From assembly GCA_003599475.1 (NCBI GenBank), contig QZKK01000085.1:1-64000 (forward strand): a stretch of DNA of 64,000 nucleotides, given 5' to 3'. The translations under genes were made by a program, and so were the position numbers. The notes beneath the pieces were generated by a model that saw only the letters and a program-made list of their open reading frames with translations, searched no databases and was not told where the DNA came from. Of the stretch, positions 9,445 through 18,209 are shown piece after piece. Source of the DNA: Desulfobacteraceae bacterium (lineage in GTDB: Bacteria; Desulfobacterota; Desulfobacteria; Desulfobacterales; SURF-15). The stretch's first letter is position 1. Each line of letters opens with the position of its first letter.

Positions 9445-9881
9445 GGCTCAACGAACTATCACCGGCAAAGGGATCCCGGAGAGCCCGAAAACGACTGGGC
9501 CGGGGGGTCGGGTCCGGCCACGGCAAGACGGCAGGAAAAGGCAGCAAGGGGTTCAATGCCCGCTCCGGCGGAGGCGTTCGCCCGGGTTTCGAAGGCGGCC
9601 AAATGCCGATCCACCGACGGCTGCCCAAGCGTGGTTTTACCAATATCTTTCGGATGCGGATCGCAGAGATCAACATTCGGGACTTATCCCGGTTTGAAGG
9701 CGGGAGCGTGGTCGACCATCCGATGCTGATCCGTTCCGGATTGGTGAAAGGGCGCTGCGACGGCGTCAAACTGCTGGGTCACGGTGAAATCGGTCATGCG
9801 CTGACCGTCAAAGTCAACCGAATCAGCAAAAGCGCCAGGGAAAAGATTGAGGCTGCTGGCGGAACCATAGAGGTCATCTAA
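9441..9881 (+). CDS. rplO: 50S ribosomal protein L15
   Basis: 146 aa (usual 144). L15 is a late-assembly protein of the 50S subunit. It has the glycine-rich N-terminus with [18 protein letters not shown] and [19 protein letters not shown]. It overlaps rpmD by four bases and is followed by secY after one base. Confidence 0.98.
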   Translation: MRLNELSPAKGSRRARKRLGRGVGSGHGKTAGKGSKGFNARSGGGVRPGFEGGQMPIHRRLPKRGFTNIFRMRIAEINIRDLSRFEGGSVVDHPMLIRSGLVKGRCDGVKLLGHGEIGHALTVKVNRISKSAREKIEAAGGTIEVI

Positions 9882-9882
9882 T

Positions 9883-11199
9883 ATGCTTGGCGGCGGTTTT
9901 CAAAATGTCTTCAAAATTCCCGAACTGAAGAAAAGAATCATTTACACGCTGGCGCTTCTGGCCGTTTACCGAGTCGGGGTGCATGTTCCGGCTCCCGGAA
10001 TCGACAGCATGGCATTGGCTTCGTTTTTCGCCAGGGCGAAAGGGACGCTGCTCGGTCTCTTCGACATGTTTTCGGGCGGAGCACTCGAGCAGATGTCGGT
10101 ATTTGCACTGGGAATCATGCCCTACATCAGCGCCTCGATTATCCTGCAGCTGTTGACGGTGGTGATCCCGCATCTGGAGCGCTTGTCCAAAGAAGGGGAA
10201 CAGGGGCGGAAAAAGATCACCCAGTATACCCGGTACGGAACCGTGGTGTTGAGCATCATCCAGGGGTTCGGAATCAGCATCGGCCTGGAGACCATGAGCG
10301 CCCCCGGTGGAGCCCCGGTGGTCATCAGCGCGGGATGGCAGTTTCGGATCCTGACCGTAATCACCTTGACTGCCGGAACGGCCTTTATCATGTGGCTGGG
10401 AGAGCAGATCACCGAGCGAGGCATCGGAAACGGAATCTCATTGATCATCTTCGCCGGCATCGTCGCACGCATGCCCTCCGCCGTCGGAAACACGTTCCGG
10501 TTGCTGTCGACCGGTGAAATGGGCATTTTTCCCATCCTGATCCTGGCCGTATTGATGATCGCCGTAATCGGGTTCATCATATTCGTCGAGCAGGGGCAGC
10601 GGCGAATACCGGTTCAATACGCCAAAAGGGTGGTCGGCCGCCGGATGTACGGGGGGCAAAGCACGCACCTGCCGTTAAAGATCAACACCTCCGGGGTCAT
10701 CCCGCCGATTTTTGCATCTTCCATCATCATGTTTCCGGCGACCCTGGCAAGCTTCATCAAACTGCCCTGGATGCAGAGCGTTGCCGGTGCCATGCGCCCG
10801 GGAAGCCTGTTCTATGAGCTGCTCTACGTAGGCTTCATTTTCTTCTTCTGTTATTTTTACACCGCGGTCACCTTCAATCCCGTGGATGTCGCAGAGAACA
10901 TGAAGAAGCAGGGGGGATACATCCCCGGCATCCGCCCGGGGCGAAGGACCGCCGATTACATCGACCGGGTACTGACACGAATCACCCTGGGAGGCGCCAT
11001 ATACATTTCCGCGGTATGCGTTCTCCCGTCCATATTGATCTCCAGATTCAACGTGCCGTTCTACTTTGGGGGCACCGCGCTTTTGATCGTGGTGGGGGTG
11101 GCGATCGATACGGTCGCACAGATCGAGTCCCACATGTTGACGCGGCATTACGAGGGATTTTTGAAGAAGGGAACCGCCAGGGTTCGAGGGCGTTACTGA
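9883..11199 (+). CDS. secY: Preprotein translocase subunit SecY
   Basis: 438 aa with ten predicted membrane helices; the pore subunit of the SecYEG channel in the inner membrane. Seen are the plug region [38 protein letters not shown], the cytoplasmic loop [15 protein letters not shown] and the ending GTARVRGRY. The next gene is infA; adk and map, which commonly lie between secY and infA, are absent here. Confidence 0.98.
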   Translation: MLGGGFQNVFKIPELKKRIIYTLALLAVYRVGVHVPAPGIDSMALASFFARAKGTLLGLFDMFSGGALEQMSVFALGIMPYISASIILQLLTVVIPHLERLSKEGEQGRKKITQYTRYGTVVLSIIQGFGISIGLETMSAPGGAPVVISAGWQFRILTVITLTAGTAFIMWLGEQITERGIGNGISLIIFAGIVARMPSAVGNTFRLLSTGEMGIFPILILAVLMIAVIGFIIFVEQGQRRIPVQYAKRVVGRRMYGGQSTHLPLKINTSGVIPPIFASSIIMFPATLASFIKLPWMQSVAGAMRPGSLFYELLYVGFIFFFCYFYTAVTFNPVDVAENMKKQGGYIPGIRPGRRTADYIDRVLTRITLGGAIYISAVCVLPSILISRFNVPFYFGGTALLIVVGVAIDTVAQIESHMLTRHYEGFLKKGTARVRGRY

Positions 11200-11301
11200 T
11201 AATTATCGGACTGCCGTACGGATTCGAACACTCACGGCCGCGCCAGGCAGGATCAGATCGGATCGTTCGGGCGGATCGTTTGGAAGGGGTGGGGAGGAAC
11301 C

Positions 11302-11520
11302 ATGCCGAAGGAAGAGGCGATCAAGGTTGAGGGAAAGGTTGTCGAGACGCTTCCCAATGCCATGTTCAGAGTCGAACTGGAAAACAAGCACACGATCCTT
11401 GCGCACATCTCCGGAAAAATGCGCATGCACTTCATCAAGATATTGCCCGGAGATACGGTGACGGTCGAACTTTCTCCATACGACCTGACGCGGGGAAGAA
11501 TCACATATCGATCGAAATAA
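11302..11520 (+). CDS. infA: Translation initiation factor IF-1
   Basis: 72 aa, the exact family length. It is a single S1-like OB fold that occupies the A site during initiation. The sequence [20 protein letters not shown] with [17 protein letters not shown] is canonical. A 102-bp gap after secY shows no gene. Confidence 0.98.
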   Translation: MPKEEAIKVEGKVVETLPNAMFRVELENKHTILAHISGKMRMHFIKILPGDTVTVELSPYDLTRGRITYRSK

Positions 11521-11582
11521 GAATCAGGACGAAAACGGCGCCGGCGCGGATGAAAACAGCCGGGGCAGGGGAGCGATCCGAG

Positions 11583-11696
11583 ATGAAAGTCAGACCTTCA
11601 GTGAAAAAAATCTGTTCCAAATGTAAGATCATTCGCAGAAAAGGGGTCGTCCGGGTGATCTGCGAAAACAGCCGCCACAAGCAGCGGCAAGGGTAA
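11583..11696 (+). CDS. rpmJ: 50S ribosomal protein L36 (zinc-binding type)
   Basis: 37 aa, beginning [20 protein letters not shown] and ending HKQRQG. It contains the CxxC-x12-C-x4-H zinc site of the C+ L36 form. The position between infA and rpsM is the standard one. Confidence 0.96.
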   Translation: MKVRPSVKKICSKCKIIRRKGVVRVICENSRHKQRQG

Positions 11697-11709
11697 AGGA
11701 GGAGTAGCG

Positions 11710-12096
11710 GTGGCAAGAATTGCAGGCGTCGATCTGCCGAGGCGAAAACGAATCGATATCGGCCTCACCTATATCTATGGCATCGGTCGATCCACATCCA
11801 AGCAGATCCTTTCCGAATTGGAAATCGATCCCGGCACCCGGACCGACGATCTGTCCGAGTCCGAGATCAACCGCATCCGAAAGGTCATTGACAGCGACCA
11901 CAAGGTGGAAGGAGAGCTCCGAACGGAAATCTCCATGAACATCAAGCGCTTGATGGATCTTGGATGTTATCGCGGGCTTCGGCACCGGAGGGGGTTGCCG
12001 GTGCGGGGGCAGCGAACCAATACCAATGCCCGTACGCGGAAGGGTCCGAGAAGGGCCGCAGTGAAGAAGAAAGGTGCCGCAAAGGCCAAAAAATAG
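11710..12096 (+). CDS. rpsM: 30S ribosomal protein S13
   Basis: 128 aa (usual 118-126). S13 sits in the 30S head and contacts the P-site tRNA and L5. The start is GTG at 11710 after AAAGGAGGAG; the protein reads [20 protein letters not shown]. The C-terminal [20 protein letters not shown] is universal, followed by a lysine/alanine-rich tail. Confidence 0.97.
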   Translation: MARIAGVDLPRRKRIDIGLTYIYGIGRSTSKQILSELEIDPGTRTDDLSESEINRIRKVIDSDHKVEGELRTEISMNIKRLMDLGCYRGLRHRRGLPVRGQRTNTNARTRKGPRRAAVKKKGAAKAKK

Positions 12097-12104
12097 CTCG
12101 CATT

Positions 12105-12191
12105 CAGCCACAAAGGCACGGGAAAGGAATATGAAGCTTAAGCTCTCATTCAAGATTGGAAGCCTTCGTGTCCGGGTGGCTTCGTGGGTGG
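12105..12191. repeat. Inverted repeat element, CAGCCAC family, copy 4
   Basis: The left arm CAGCCACAAAGGCACGGGAA (12105 onward) is mirrored by AGCCTTCGTGTCCGGGTGGC and TTCGTGGGTGG (12161-12191). It occupies the rpsM-rpsK gap, again with an unrelated core. Confidence 0.7.
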
Positions 12192-12226
12192 AAGAACAAA
12201 AACAGATGGGATAAGGAACGGGCAAG

Positions 12227-12613
12227 ATGGCAAAAAAAACTCGTACAAAGAGAAAAGAGAAGAAAAACATACCGAACGGTGTGGTGCACATTCAGTCGAC
12301 GTTCAACAACACCATCGTGACCATCACGGACTCAGGCGGAAATGTGGTCTCCTGGTCCAGCGCAGGGGTTCAGGGGTTCAAGGGATCTCGCAAAAGCACG
12401 CCTTTTGCCGCCCAGCTCGCAGCAGAAGATGCGTGCAAGAAGGCGATGGAAAATGGCATGAGAAATGTCGAGGTTTATGTGAAGGGCCCCGGTGCAGGCC
12501 GTGAATCCGCACTCCGAGCACTGCAGACTGCCGGATTCAATGTGGTCATGATCAAGGATGTCACGCCCATTCCTCATAATGGATGCCGTCCACCGAAGCG
12601 GCGAAGAGTTTAA
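12227..12613 (+). CDS. rpsK: 30S ribosomal protein S11
   Basis: 128 aa (usual 129). S11 is a platform protein beside the E-site m[21 protein letters not shown] and [18 protein letters not shown] are the canonical N- and C-terminal blocks; the latter includes the Asn-Gly of the isoaspartate site. rpsD follows after 12 bp. Confidence 0.98.
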   Translation: MAKKTRTKRKEKKNIPNGVVHIQSTFNNTIVTITDSGGNVVSWSSAGVQGFKGSRKSTPFAAQLAAEDACKKAMENGMRNVEVYVKGPGAGRESALRALQTAGFNVVMIKDVTPIPHNGCRPPKRRRV

Positions 12614-12625
12614 GGGAGGTCTGAT

Positions 12626-13255
12626 TTGGCTCGATACACGGGTTCTGTTTGCAGGATATGTCGAAGGGAAAACCTGAAGCTTTTTCTCAAGGGTGACCGC
12701 TGTTATTCCGACAAGTGTGCATTTGACCGCAGAGGCTATCCTCCCGGTCAACACGGTCAGAGCCGTCGAGGAAAGGTCTCGGATTACGGCATTCAGTTGC
12801 GTGAGAAACAGAAGGTCAAGAGGATGTACGGTTTATCCGAAAACCAGTTCCGGCTCTTTTTCGAACGATCGGACCGGAAAAAGGGAATCACCGGAACCAA
12901 CCTCTTGGTCATGATGGAACGCCGTCTGGACAATGTCGTCTACCGCCTGGGGTTTTCCGATTCTCGATCCCAGGGGCGGCATTTTGTGAGGCACAATCAT
13001 TTTCTGGTGAACGGGAAAAAAAACAATATCCCTTCCTATCAGATCAATATCAATGATGTCATCGAGGTCCGGGAGAATAGTCGAAAGGTGAAAGCGATCG
13101 AAGATTCCCTGGAGGCGGTGGTTCGCAGAGGCGTCCCGCAGTGGTTGGACCTGGACAAGGAGCAGCACAGGGGGGTGGTAAAGGCTTTCCCTGTTCGCGA
13201 AGATATTACCATGCCGATCCAGGAACAACTGATTGTCGAACTCTACTCCAAGTAG
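12626..13255 (+). CDS. rpsD: 30S ribosomal protein S4 (zinc-binding type)
   Basis: 209 aa (usual 206). S4 is the primary 5'-domain 16S rRNA binder. It starts with TTG at 12626, after GGGAGG. The N-terminus [20 protein letters not shown] continues with a second cysteine pair (CYSDKC), giving the C+ zinc form. The S4 RNA-binding domain is in the centre ([12 protein letters not shown]). Confidence 0.97.
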   Translation: MARYTGSVCRICRRENLKLFLKGDRCYSDKCAFDRRGYPPGQHGQSRRGKVSDYGIQLREKQKVKRMYGLSENQFRLFFERSDRKKGITGTNLLVMMERRLDNVVYRLGFSDSRSQGRHFVRHNHFLVNGKKNNIPSYQININDVIEVRENSRKVKAIEDSLEAVVRRGVPQWLDLDKEQHRGVVKAFPVREDITMPIQEQLIVELYSK

Positions 13256-13310
13256 AGGCAAGCCTCTTTTTATTGCACGATGACTCAAAAATAAGCCTGG
13301 AGATTACAAT

Positions 13311-14330
13311 ATGTCATCGACCGATTTAATGGCGATAAACTGGCAAGACATGATCAAGCCGGAAAAAGTTCAGGTAACCAGCAACCGTACGTACGGCAAG
13401 TTCGTCTGTGAACCTCTCGAAAGGGGATACGGCATCACCATCGGCAATTCGCTGAGGCGAATCATCCTCTCTTCCCTCTATGGTGCGGCCGTAACGGCGG
13501 TCAAGATCGAAGGGGTGATGCACGAGTACAGCGTCATTCCCGGAGTCTATGAAGATATTTCAGAGGTTATCCTGAACCTGAAGGAAGTTCGTTTCAAGGT
13601 TCCCGACTCCCAGCCCAGAACCGTTCGTATTCAGGTATCGGGGGAAAGGGAGGTCGTCGCGGGGGATATCGTAAGCGAAGACGGCCGCTGCGAAGTGCTC
13701 AACCACGATCTGCATATTGCTTCGCTGTCCAAAGATGCCAACCTGCAAATGACCATGACGGTCAAAGTCGGCAAGGGATATTCTCTGGCCGAAAGCAACA
13801 AGGATGAGGATGCTCCGGTAGGAACCATTCCGATCGATGCGGTATTTTCTCCGATCCGCAGGGTAAACTATGTGATCGGAAACGCACGCGTCGGGCAGCG
13901 GACCGACTATGACAAGCTGACGCTCGAGATCTGGACCGACGGCAGCATCCTCCCCGAGGAGGCGGTGGCATACGGTGCCAAGATACTCAAGGAGCAGATG
14001 AGTATTTTCATCAGCTTCGATGAAGAAACGACCGACCAGCCGTCCCGTAGATTCGAGAAGGGGGATCTGCCGCAGTACAATGAGAATCTGTACCGAAACG
14101 TCGATGAGCTTGAGCTTTCCGTCAGAAGCGCCAACTGCTTGAAAAACGCCAATATCAACAAGATCTACCAGCTTGTCAGCAAAACGGAAGCGGAAATGTT
14201 GAAGACCAAAAACTTCGGAAGAAAATCTCTGAATGAAATAAAGGAAGTACTGAGTGAAATGGGCCTTTCCCTCGGAATGAAGCTCGAGGGATTCGAGGCT
14301 CCGCAAGAGGAAGTCGAACAGGAAGATTAG
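13311..14330 (+). CDS. rpoA: DNA-directed RNA polymerase subunit alpha
   Basis: 339 aa (usual 329-340). The N-terminal domain (about 1-235) nucleates core enzyme assembly, shown by GYGITIGNSLRRIILSSLYG and VILNLKEVRFK. After an acidic linker the C-terminal domain (about 265-325) reads ELELSVRSANCLKNANI and TKNFGRKSLNEIKEVL, the UP-element and activator contact surface. It lies between rpsD and rplQ as usual. Confidence 0.98.
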   Translation: MSSTDLMAINWQDMIKPEKVQVTSNRTYGKFVCEPLERGYGITIGNSLRRIILSSLYGAAVTAVKIEGVMHEYSVIPGVYEDISEVILNLKEVRFKVPDSQPRTVRIQVSGEREVVAGDIVSEDGRCEVLNHDLHIASLSKDANLQMTMTVKVGKGYSLAESNKDEDAPVGTIPIDAVFSPIRRVNYVIGNARVGQRTDYDKLTLEIWTDGSILPEEAVAYGAKILKEQMSIFISFDEETTDQPSRRFEKGDLPQYNENLYRNVDELELSVRSANCLKNANINKIYQLVSKTEAEMLKTKNFGRKSLNEIKEVLSEMGLSLGMKLEGFEAPQEEVEQED

Positions 14331-14339
14331 AGGGGCCTT

Positions 14340-14912
14340 ATGAGACATCGAAAAGCCGGTATCAAACTCGGTCGAACAACCAGCCATCGGAACGCCATGT
14401 TTCGGAATATGGTTACATCTTTGTTCAAATACGATCGGATCCGCACCACCGACGCAAAAGCCAAGGAGTTGAGGCGTTTGGCGGACAACATCGTCACCCT
14501 GGCCAAACGCGGGGACCTGCATGCGCGGCGCCAGGCGCTTTCCATCGTACGCGAAAAATCGGTAATCCATAAGTTATTCGAGGAAATTCAAGATAAATTC
14601 GGGTCCGTTGCGGGCGGTTACACTCGGATCGTGCGTTTGGGACGGCGGCCGGGGGATTCGGCGCCGGTCTCGCTTGTGGAGCTGATATCTTCCGAACCCT
14701 CCAAGAAGATGGGCGGGAAAAAGAAAAAACCTGCCGGTGCGGAAAAGAAAAAGGGGGGTGCTCCGCCTGTTTCCGGAAAGAAGGAGGAGAAGGCGTCTCC
14801 GGCAGCGGAACCGGATTCCGAGCGGAAGGTCTCCGGCCGGGAGGAAACAAAGTCCGAAGCCTCTCCGACCGAGGAGGAGAAGAAAGAAAGCACCCCGGAT
14901 AAAAGCCAATAA
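14340..14912 (+). CDS. rplQ: 50S ribosomal protein L17 with long low-complexity C-terminal extension
   Basis: 190 aa, about 65-70 longer than the usual 120-127. Residues 1 to about 120 are canonical L17: [20 protein letters not shown] and [17 protein letters not shown]. From about residue 121 the protein becomes a Lys/Glu/Ala/Pro/Ser-rich tail. The tail is in frame with no stop and probably disordered. This is the last gene of the ribosomal run, ending just before a strong terminator. Confidence 0.96.
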   Translation: MRHRKAGIKLGRTTSHRNAMFRNMVTSLFKYDRIRTTDAKAKELRRLADNIVTLAKRGDLHARRQALSIVREKSVIHKLFEEIQDKFGSVAGGYTRIVRLGRRPGDSAPVSLVELISSEPSKKMGGKKKKPAGAEKKKGGAPPVSGKKEEKASPAAEPDSERKVSGREETKSEASPTEEEKKESTPDKSQ

Positions 14913-14941
14913 GAGCTACTTTAAAAATAGGAAAAAACAAG

Positions 14942-14967
14942 GCCCCGAATCATTCGGGGCTTTTTTT
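14942..14967. terminator. Bidirectional rho-independent terminator
   Basis: A perfect 8-bp stem, GCCCCGAA/TTCGGGGC, with a TCA loop (14942-14960) is followed by seven T. On the other strand the same stem is followed by the complement of the A-rich stretch ending at 14940. It sits between convergent rplQ and the GGDEF gene and can serve both. Confidence 0.9.
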
Positions 14968-14995
14968 CCACACCCTGAACCTCGGGGCACCCGTG

Positions 14996-16024
14996 CTACG
15001 AGAATCTTTTTCTCTTCCGTTCTTTTGCCCTGTAGAGGACTTCATCGGCAAGCTTTAAAATCTGCAAGGGAGATCTCGGTACAGCGTCTTCCGTGGATGC
15101 AACCCCGAAGCTGAAGGAAGCCGGAATCGCCTGCCCCCCGATTATCAGAGGGCGCTGATCCAGAGCCTCGTGAATCCGCCTCATCAGGATCTCAGCGTTT
15201 TCCGATGACGTTTCAGGGAGGATGAAAACAAACTCGTCTCCTGCGAACCGGGCCACGATATCGGAATCCCGGCTCATCTCGAGCAGAATCGTTGCCACGT
15301 GTTTCAACAGTTCGTCCCCATGGTCATGGCCGTACCGGTCATTGACTCCCTTGAAATCGTCAAGATCCAGAAAAACCACCGACAGGCGACTCCCGTAGCG
15401 TTTGGATCGATTCAGCTCCCGGCTCAGAATCGATTCCATGACTCTTCGGTTCAACAGACCGGTGAGCGGATCGTGGTATGCAAGGAACCGGAGCTTCTCA
15501 TGGGCCGTCACATTGGAGAGGCAGATGGATACTTTGATGGCGAGCTGTTCCAGGCTGCTCCCGTCGATTCCGGGTTGAAACCTCCGGGGTGAAAAATCCG
15601 CCTGGTTCAGACTTCCGATGATTTCGCCGTCCAATGCAATGGGTACGATTGCAATCGATTTGATGAAATAGCGATGATCTTTCGGCAGCAACCGGTAAAA
15701 AGGCGTCAAATCCTGATTGGACAATATGGCGCGACATCCGGCTCCGACGAGGCCGAAGAAGCTGCTGCGATCGATCAGATTCAGCCGCCCCTTCAAGATC
15801 TCCGATGATTCTAGAGAGCGGATCAGGGCGGACAGTTCACACGATTCGATCAGCGAGATCCATGCATACGGAACCTTGAATTTTTCTCTGATTTGTTCGA
15901 GCAGCACCTCAAAGAGATCCCTGAAATCGAGAATGGTCAGAATACGTGCTTCGATTTCATTGAACTTTCTGGTAATCTCCTCATTTCGGCGCAGCCGTTC
16001 GACAATCTCTGGAAGATTTGTCAT
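14996..16024 (-). CDS. DUF484-like sensor / GGDEF diguanylate cyclase
   Basis: 342 aa from the ATG at 16024, preceded by AAGAGGAAAG; an upstream in-frame ATG at 16051 has no such site. A coiled N-terminus leads into a DUF484/GAF-like sensor domain (about 30-170, with GEIIGSLNQADFSPRRF), then a GGDEF domain from about 180 (DPLTGLLNRR). The active-site loop is AGDEF (261-265), a tolerated variant. An I-site RDSD (252-255) lies exactly five residues before it. Inferred role: synthesis of cyclic-di-GMP in response to an unknown cytoplasmic cue. No membrane helix is seen. Confidence 0.9.
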   Translation of the reverse strand: MTNLPEIVERLRRNEEITRKFNEIEARILTILDFRDLFEVLLEQIREKFKVPYAWISLIESCELSALIRSLESSEILKGRLNLIDRSSFFGLVGAGCRAILSNQDLTPFYRLLPKDHRYFIKSIAIVPIALDGEIIGSLNQADFSPRRFQPGIDGSSLEQLAIKVSICLSNVTAHEKLRFLAYHDPLTGLLNRRVMESILSRELNRSKRYGSRLSVVFLDLDDFKGVNDRYGHDHGDELLKHVATILLEMSRDSDIVARFAGDEFVFILPETSSENAEILMRRIHEALDQRPLIIGGQAIPASFSFGVASTEDAVPRSPLQILKLADEVLYRAKERKRKRFS

Positions 16025-16346
16025 CTTTCCTCTTGGCTGGCTCGCAAACATATGGGTTCCATCACAATCGTTTTTTAAAATTCGGTTTCCTCTGAGCCGG
16101 GCGATGCGCTTGAAGCCGATGCTCCGGAAGGATGCAAAAATCGTGCAAAACGGAGGGGATCGTGGATCGAAAATCGGAGCTAAAAGCCGCCAATCACCTG
16201 CGGTTTTATCGAAACCTCGATGTCCGATCCGCTTTCGGCCGGTCTGGCGGGATGGGGGCCAGAGAGGTGTGAAACGAGGGATGATTGACTCCTCAGAATC
16301 GTTGATGGTATAAGTCGTTCTATCATCTCTGAAAGGAAGGCCTCAA
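16025..16346. other. 322-bp divergent intergenic region
   Basis: This lies between the divergent GGDEF and REC genes. No reading frame or repeat stands out. It contains the promoter at 16285-16314 for the rightward gene. I could not pick a convincing promoter for the leftward gene. Confidence 0.6.
16285..16314 (+). promoter_or_regulatory. Sigma-70-type promoter of the REC gene
   Basis: TTGACT (16285-16290), an 18-base spacer, and TATAAG (16309-16314) preceded by TG at 16306-16307, an extended -10. The ATG at 16347 lies about 26 bases beyond the expected start site, with GAAAGGAAGG between. Confidence 0.7.
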
Positions 16347-16904
16347 ATGGCGAATGAAAGATCCTATATCGAGGGAAAGAGGATTCTGGCGGTGGACGAC
16401 GATTCAGACATCCTGGAAATGATCGAAGAGATCCTCGATTCCGCCAGGGTCGAAACCGCCGGGGACTACGAGGACGCCTCTGCCAAAATTAGAGAAAATA
16501 TCTATGATCTTGCTATCTTAGATATCATGGGGGTTAACGGGCTCAAATTGCTGGAAGAGGCCGTCGAAATGAAAGTTCCGACCGTGATGCTGACCGCTCA
16601 TGCAGTAAATCCGGAAACGCTGATGGAATCGATCCGGAGGGGGGCCATCGCCTATCTGCCGAAAGAGAAACTGTCCGAGCTCGATGCCCTGCTGAACGAT
16701 CTCTTCGGTGCCTACGTTCGAGGAGAACCTCCATGGAAATTGCTGTTCGACCGGCTGGGGGATTACTTCGACGAGCGGTTCGGGTCCGATTGGAAAAAGA
16801 ATGATTCCGCATTCTGGGAAGACTTCAGCCGCACCTTCCAGATCGGCCGGGGGATACAGAAGCGCCTGATGCGTGACGACCGGATCCGCAGCAAGCCGTT
16901 TTAA
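16347..16904 (+). CDS. Response regulator (REC domain) with uncharacterised C-terminal region
   Basis: 185 aa. The receiver domain is at about 10-125: acidic pocket D17-D18-D19, phosphoacceptor D59 in LAILDIMG, T83 in VMLTAHA and K106 in YLPKE. The remaining 60 residues (RGEPPWKLLFDRLGDYFDER onward) match no output domain I recognise and show no helix-turn-helix. No histidine kinase is adjacent; the only neighbouring signalling gene is the divergent GGDEF cyclase, so a link between them is conjecture. Confidence 0.85.
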   Translation: MANERSYIEGKRILAVDDDSDILEMIEEILDSARVETAGDYEDASAKIRENIYDLAILDIMGVNGLKLLEEAVEMKVPTVMLTAHAVNPETLMESIRRGAIAYLPKEKLSELDALLNDLFGAYVRGEPPWKLLFDRLGDYFDERFGSDWKKNDSAFWEDFSRTFQIGRGIQKRLMRDDRIRSKPF

Positions 16905-16921
16905 CGCCACCCATTTTTTGC

Positions 16922-16949
16922 TTGACAAATGCGAGCGCTCCTGTAGAGT
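16922..16949 (+). promoter_or_regulatory. Probable promoter of the TRAP operon
   Basis: TTGACA (16922-16927), a 16-base spacer and TAGAGT (16944-16949). It lies 68 bases before the dctP ATG and just after the REC gene, so the transporter is probably expressed independently. Confidence 0.55.
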
Positions 16950-17016
16950 CTTGAAACTCTGAACCATCTTTATTTATTTTACAAGACTCAAAGGTATTCG
17001 GGAGGAAGGGGGTAAA

Positions 17017-18099
17017 ATGAGAAAGAAGCTGTTGGCCGGGATGATCTGTTTGGCTGTTTTGGGGTTTTCGGTCGGATCGGTTTTTGCCAAAGGGCCGTCT
17101 CTAGACGCCTGGAAGCCCAATTTCGATCCTGCCGGGGCCAAATACAAATTCATGGTTTCCAACGTTTCACATCCGGCGATCAAAGGGGTTTACGCCGGGT
17201 TTGCCATCCGTGACGAGTTGTGGAAGCGCACCAACGGGCAGATGTATCTGGACTACAAGCCTTTCTCCATGCTCGGCGGTGAAGTCGAGGTTCTCAACCA
17301 GCTTAAAATGGGCGCTATTCAGGGAATGAGCGTAAGTTCCGTGGCTTCCACCAACCTGGGACCCCGATTCGGAGTCGTCAACCTGCCTTATCTGATCGAT
17401 TCCTTCGACAAGCTGGACGAGTTCATCAAAAACGAGAAACTCTTCAGCCATTTCCTGAGAGCTATGGAACACCAGGGGATCGTGGCATTCGATATCACCG
17501 GATACGGAAACTACGGCTGGTGTACGACCAAACCGGTCAAGAGCATTGCGGATGCGAAAAAAGTGAAGTTTCGCATCGCGGAAGCGGCTGTAAACAAACT
17601 CAACTATCAACACTGGGGATTCAACCCGGTCGTTATGCCATGGCCGGATGTGCCGATCGCACTCAAGCAGGGCGTCATCGACGGCCTGGATCACACCGCC
17701 ATCGTCATGAAGCTCGACAAGAAATTTGATGTCGCCAAATACTTTACACAACTCGACTACGCTCAGGGCTTGTTTATCTGGATCTTCAATAAATCCTGGT
17801 TCAACAGCCTCCCACCGGATTTCCAGAAAACCTTCAAACAGACGATCAACGACGTATGCGCACAAATGCGGGCGGAGACCCGCAAGCAGGAGTCGACTGC
17901 CATCGAAGCTGCGAAGAAGGAAGACGGTGTAACATTTCTTAAGCTTCCAGCCGAGGAAATGGCCCAGCTCAGACAACAGGGAAACGGAACGCACAAGGCC
18001 TTTGCTGAAGAAATCAACAAGCTTTACGAAGGCGACTCCTACCGGCCCAAGGACTACCTGAAAGAGGTCCAGGATTTCTTGGGTTACAAGGTGGAATGA
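17017..18099 (+). CDS. dctP: TRAP transporter substrate-binding protein (DctP family)
   Basis: 360 aa with a Sec signal peptide (KKLLAGMICLAVLGFSVG, cleavage after VFA). The mature part is a DctP-type periplasmic binding protein: FRIAEAAVNKLNYQHWGFNP and MPWPDVPIALKQGVIDGLD are the family's substrate-binding and hinge segments. The ligand is an organic anion of unknown identity. It is the first gene of a complete TRAP set and is separated from dctQ by a hairpin. Confidence 0.93.
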   Translation: MRKKLLAGMICLAVLGFSVGSVFAKGPSLDAWKPNFDPAGAKYKFMVSNVSHPAIKGVYAGFAIRDELWKRTNGQMYLDYKPFSMLGGEVEVLNQLKMGAIQGMSVSSVASTNLGPRFGVVNLPYLIDSFDKLDEFIKNEKLFSHFLRAMEHQGIVAFDITGYGNYGWCTTKPVKSIADAKKVKFRIAEAAVNKLNYQHWGFNPVVMPWPDVPIALKQGVIDGLDHTAIVMKLDKKFDVAKYFTQLDYAQGLFIWIFNKSWFNSLPPDFQKTFKQTINDVCAQMRAETRKQESTAIEAAKKEDGVTFLKLPAEEMAQLRQQGNGTHKAFAEEINKLYEGDSYRPKDYLKEVQDFLGYKVE

Positions 18100-18148
18100 T
18101 CCGGAGACAAATGAAGGTGCAAATCGAGTAAAGAAGGTAAGCTGCCGA

Positions 18149-18183
18149 GAAAGGGGCTTGGAACCGGTTCCAAAGCCCCTTTC
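18149..18183 (+). promoter_or_regulatory. Intercistronic hairpin between dctP and dctQ
   Basis: GAAAGGGGCTTGGAACC is followed at once by GGTTCCAAAGCCCCTTTC, a 17-18-bp near-perfect inverted repeat with one bulge. There is no long T run, so it is more likely an mRNA-stabilising or attenuating element than a full terminator. Such a site could keep the binding protein in excess over the membrane subunits. Confidence 0.7.
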
Positions 18184-18209
18184 AGCGCTTTTGGGGGTTG
18201 AAGGGGATC

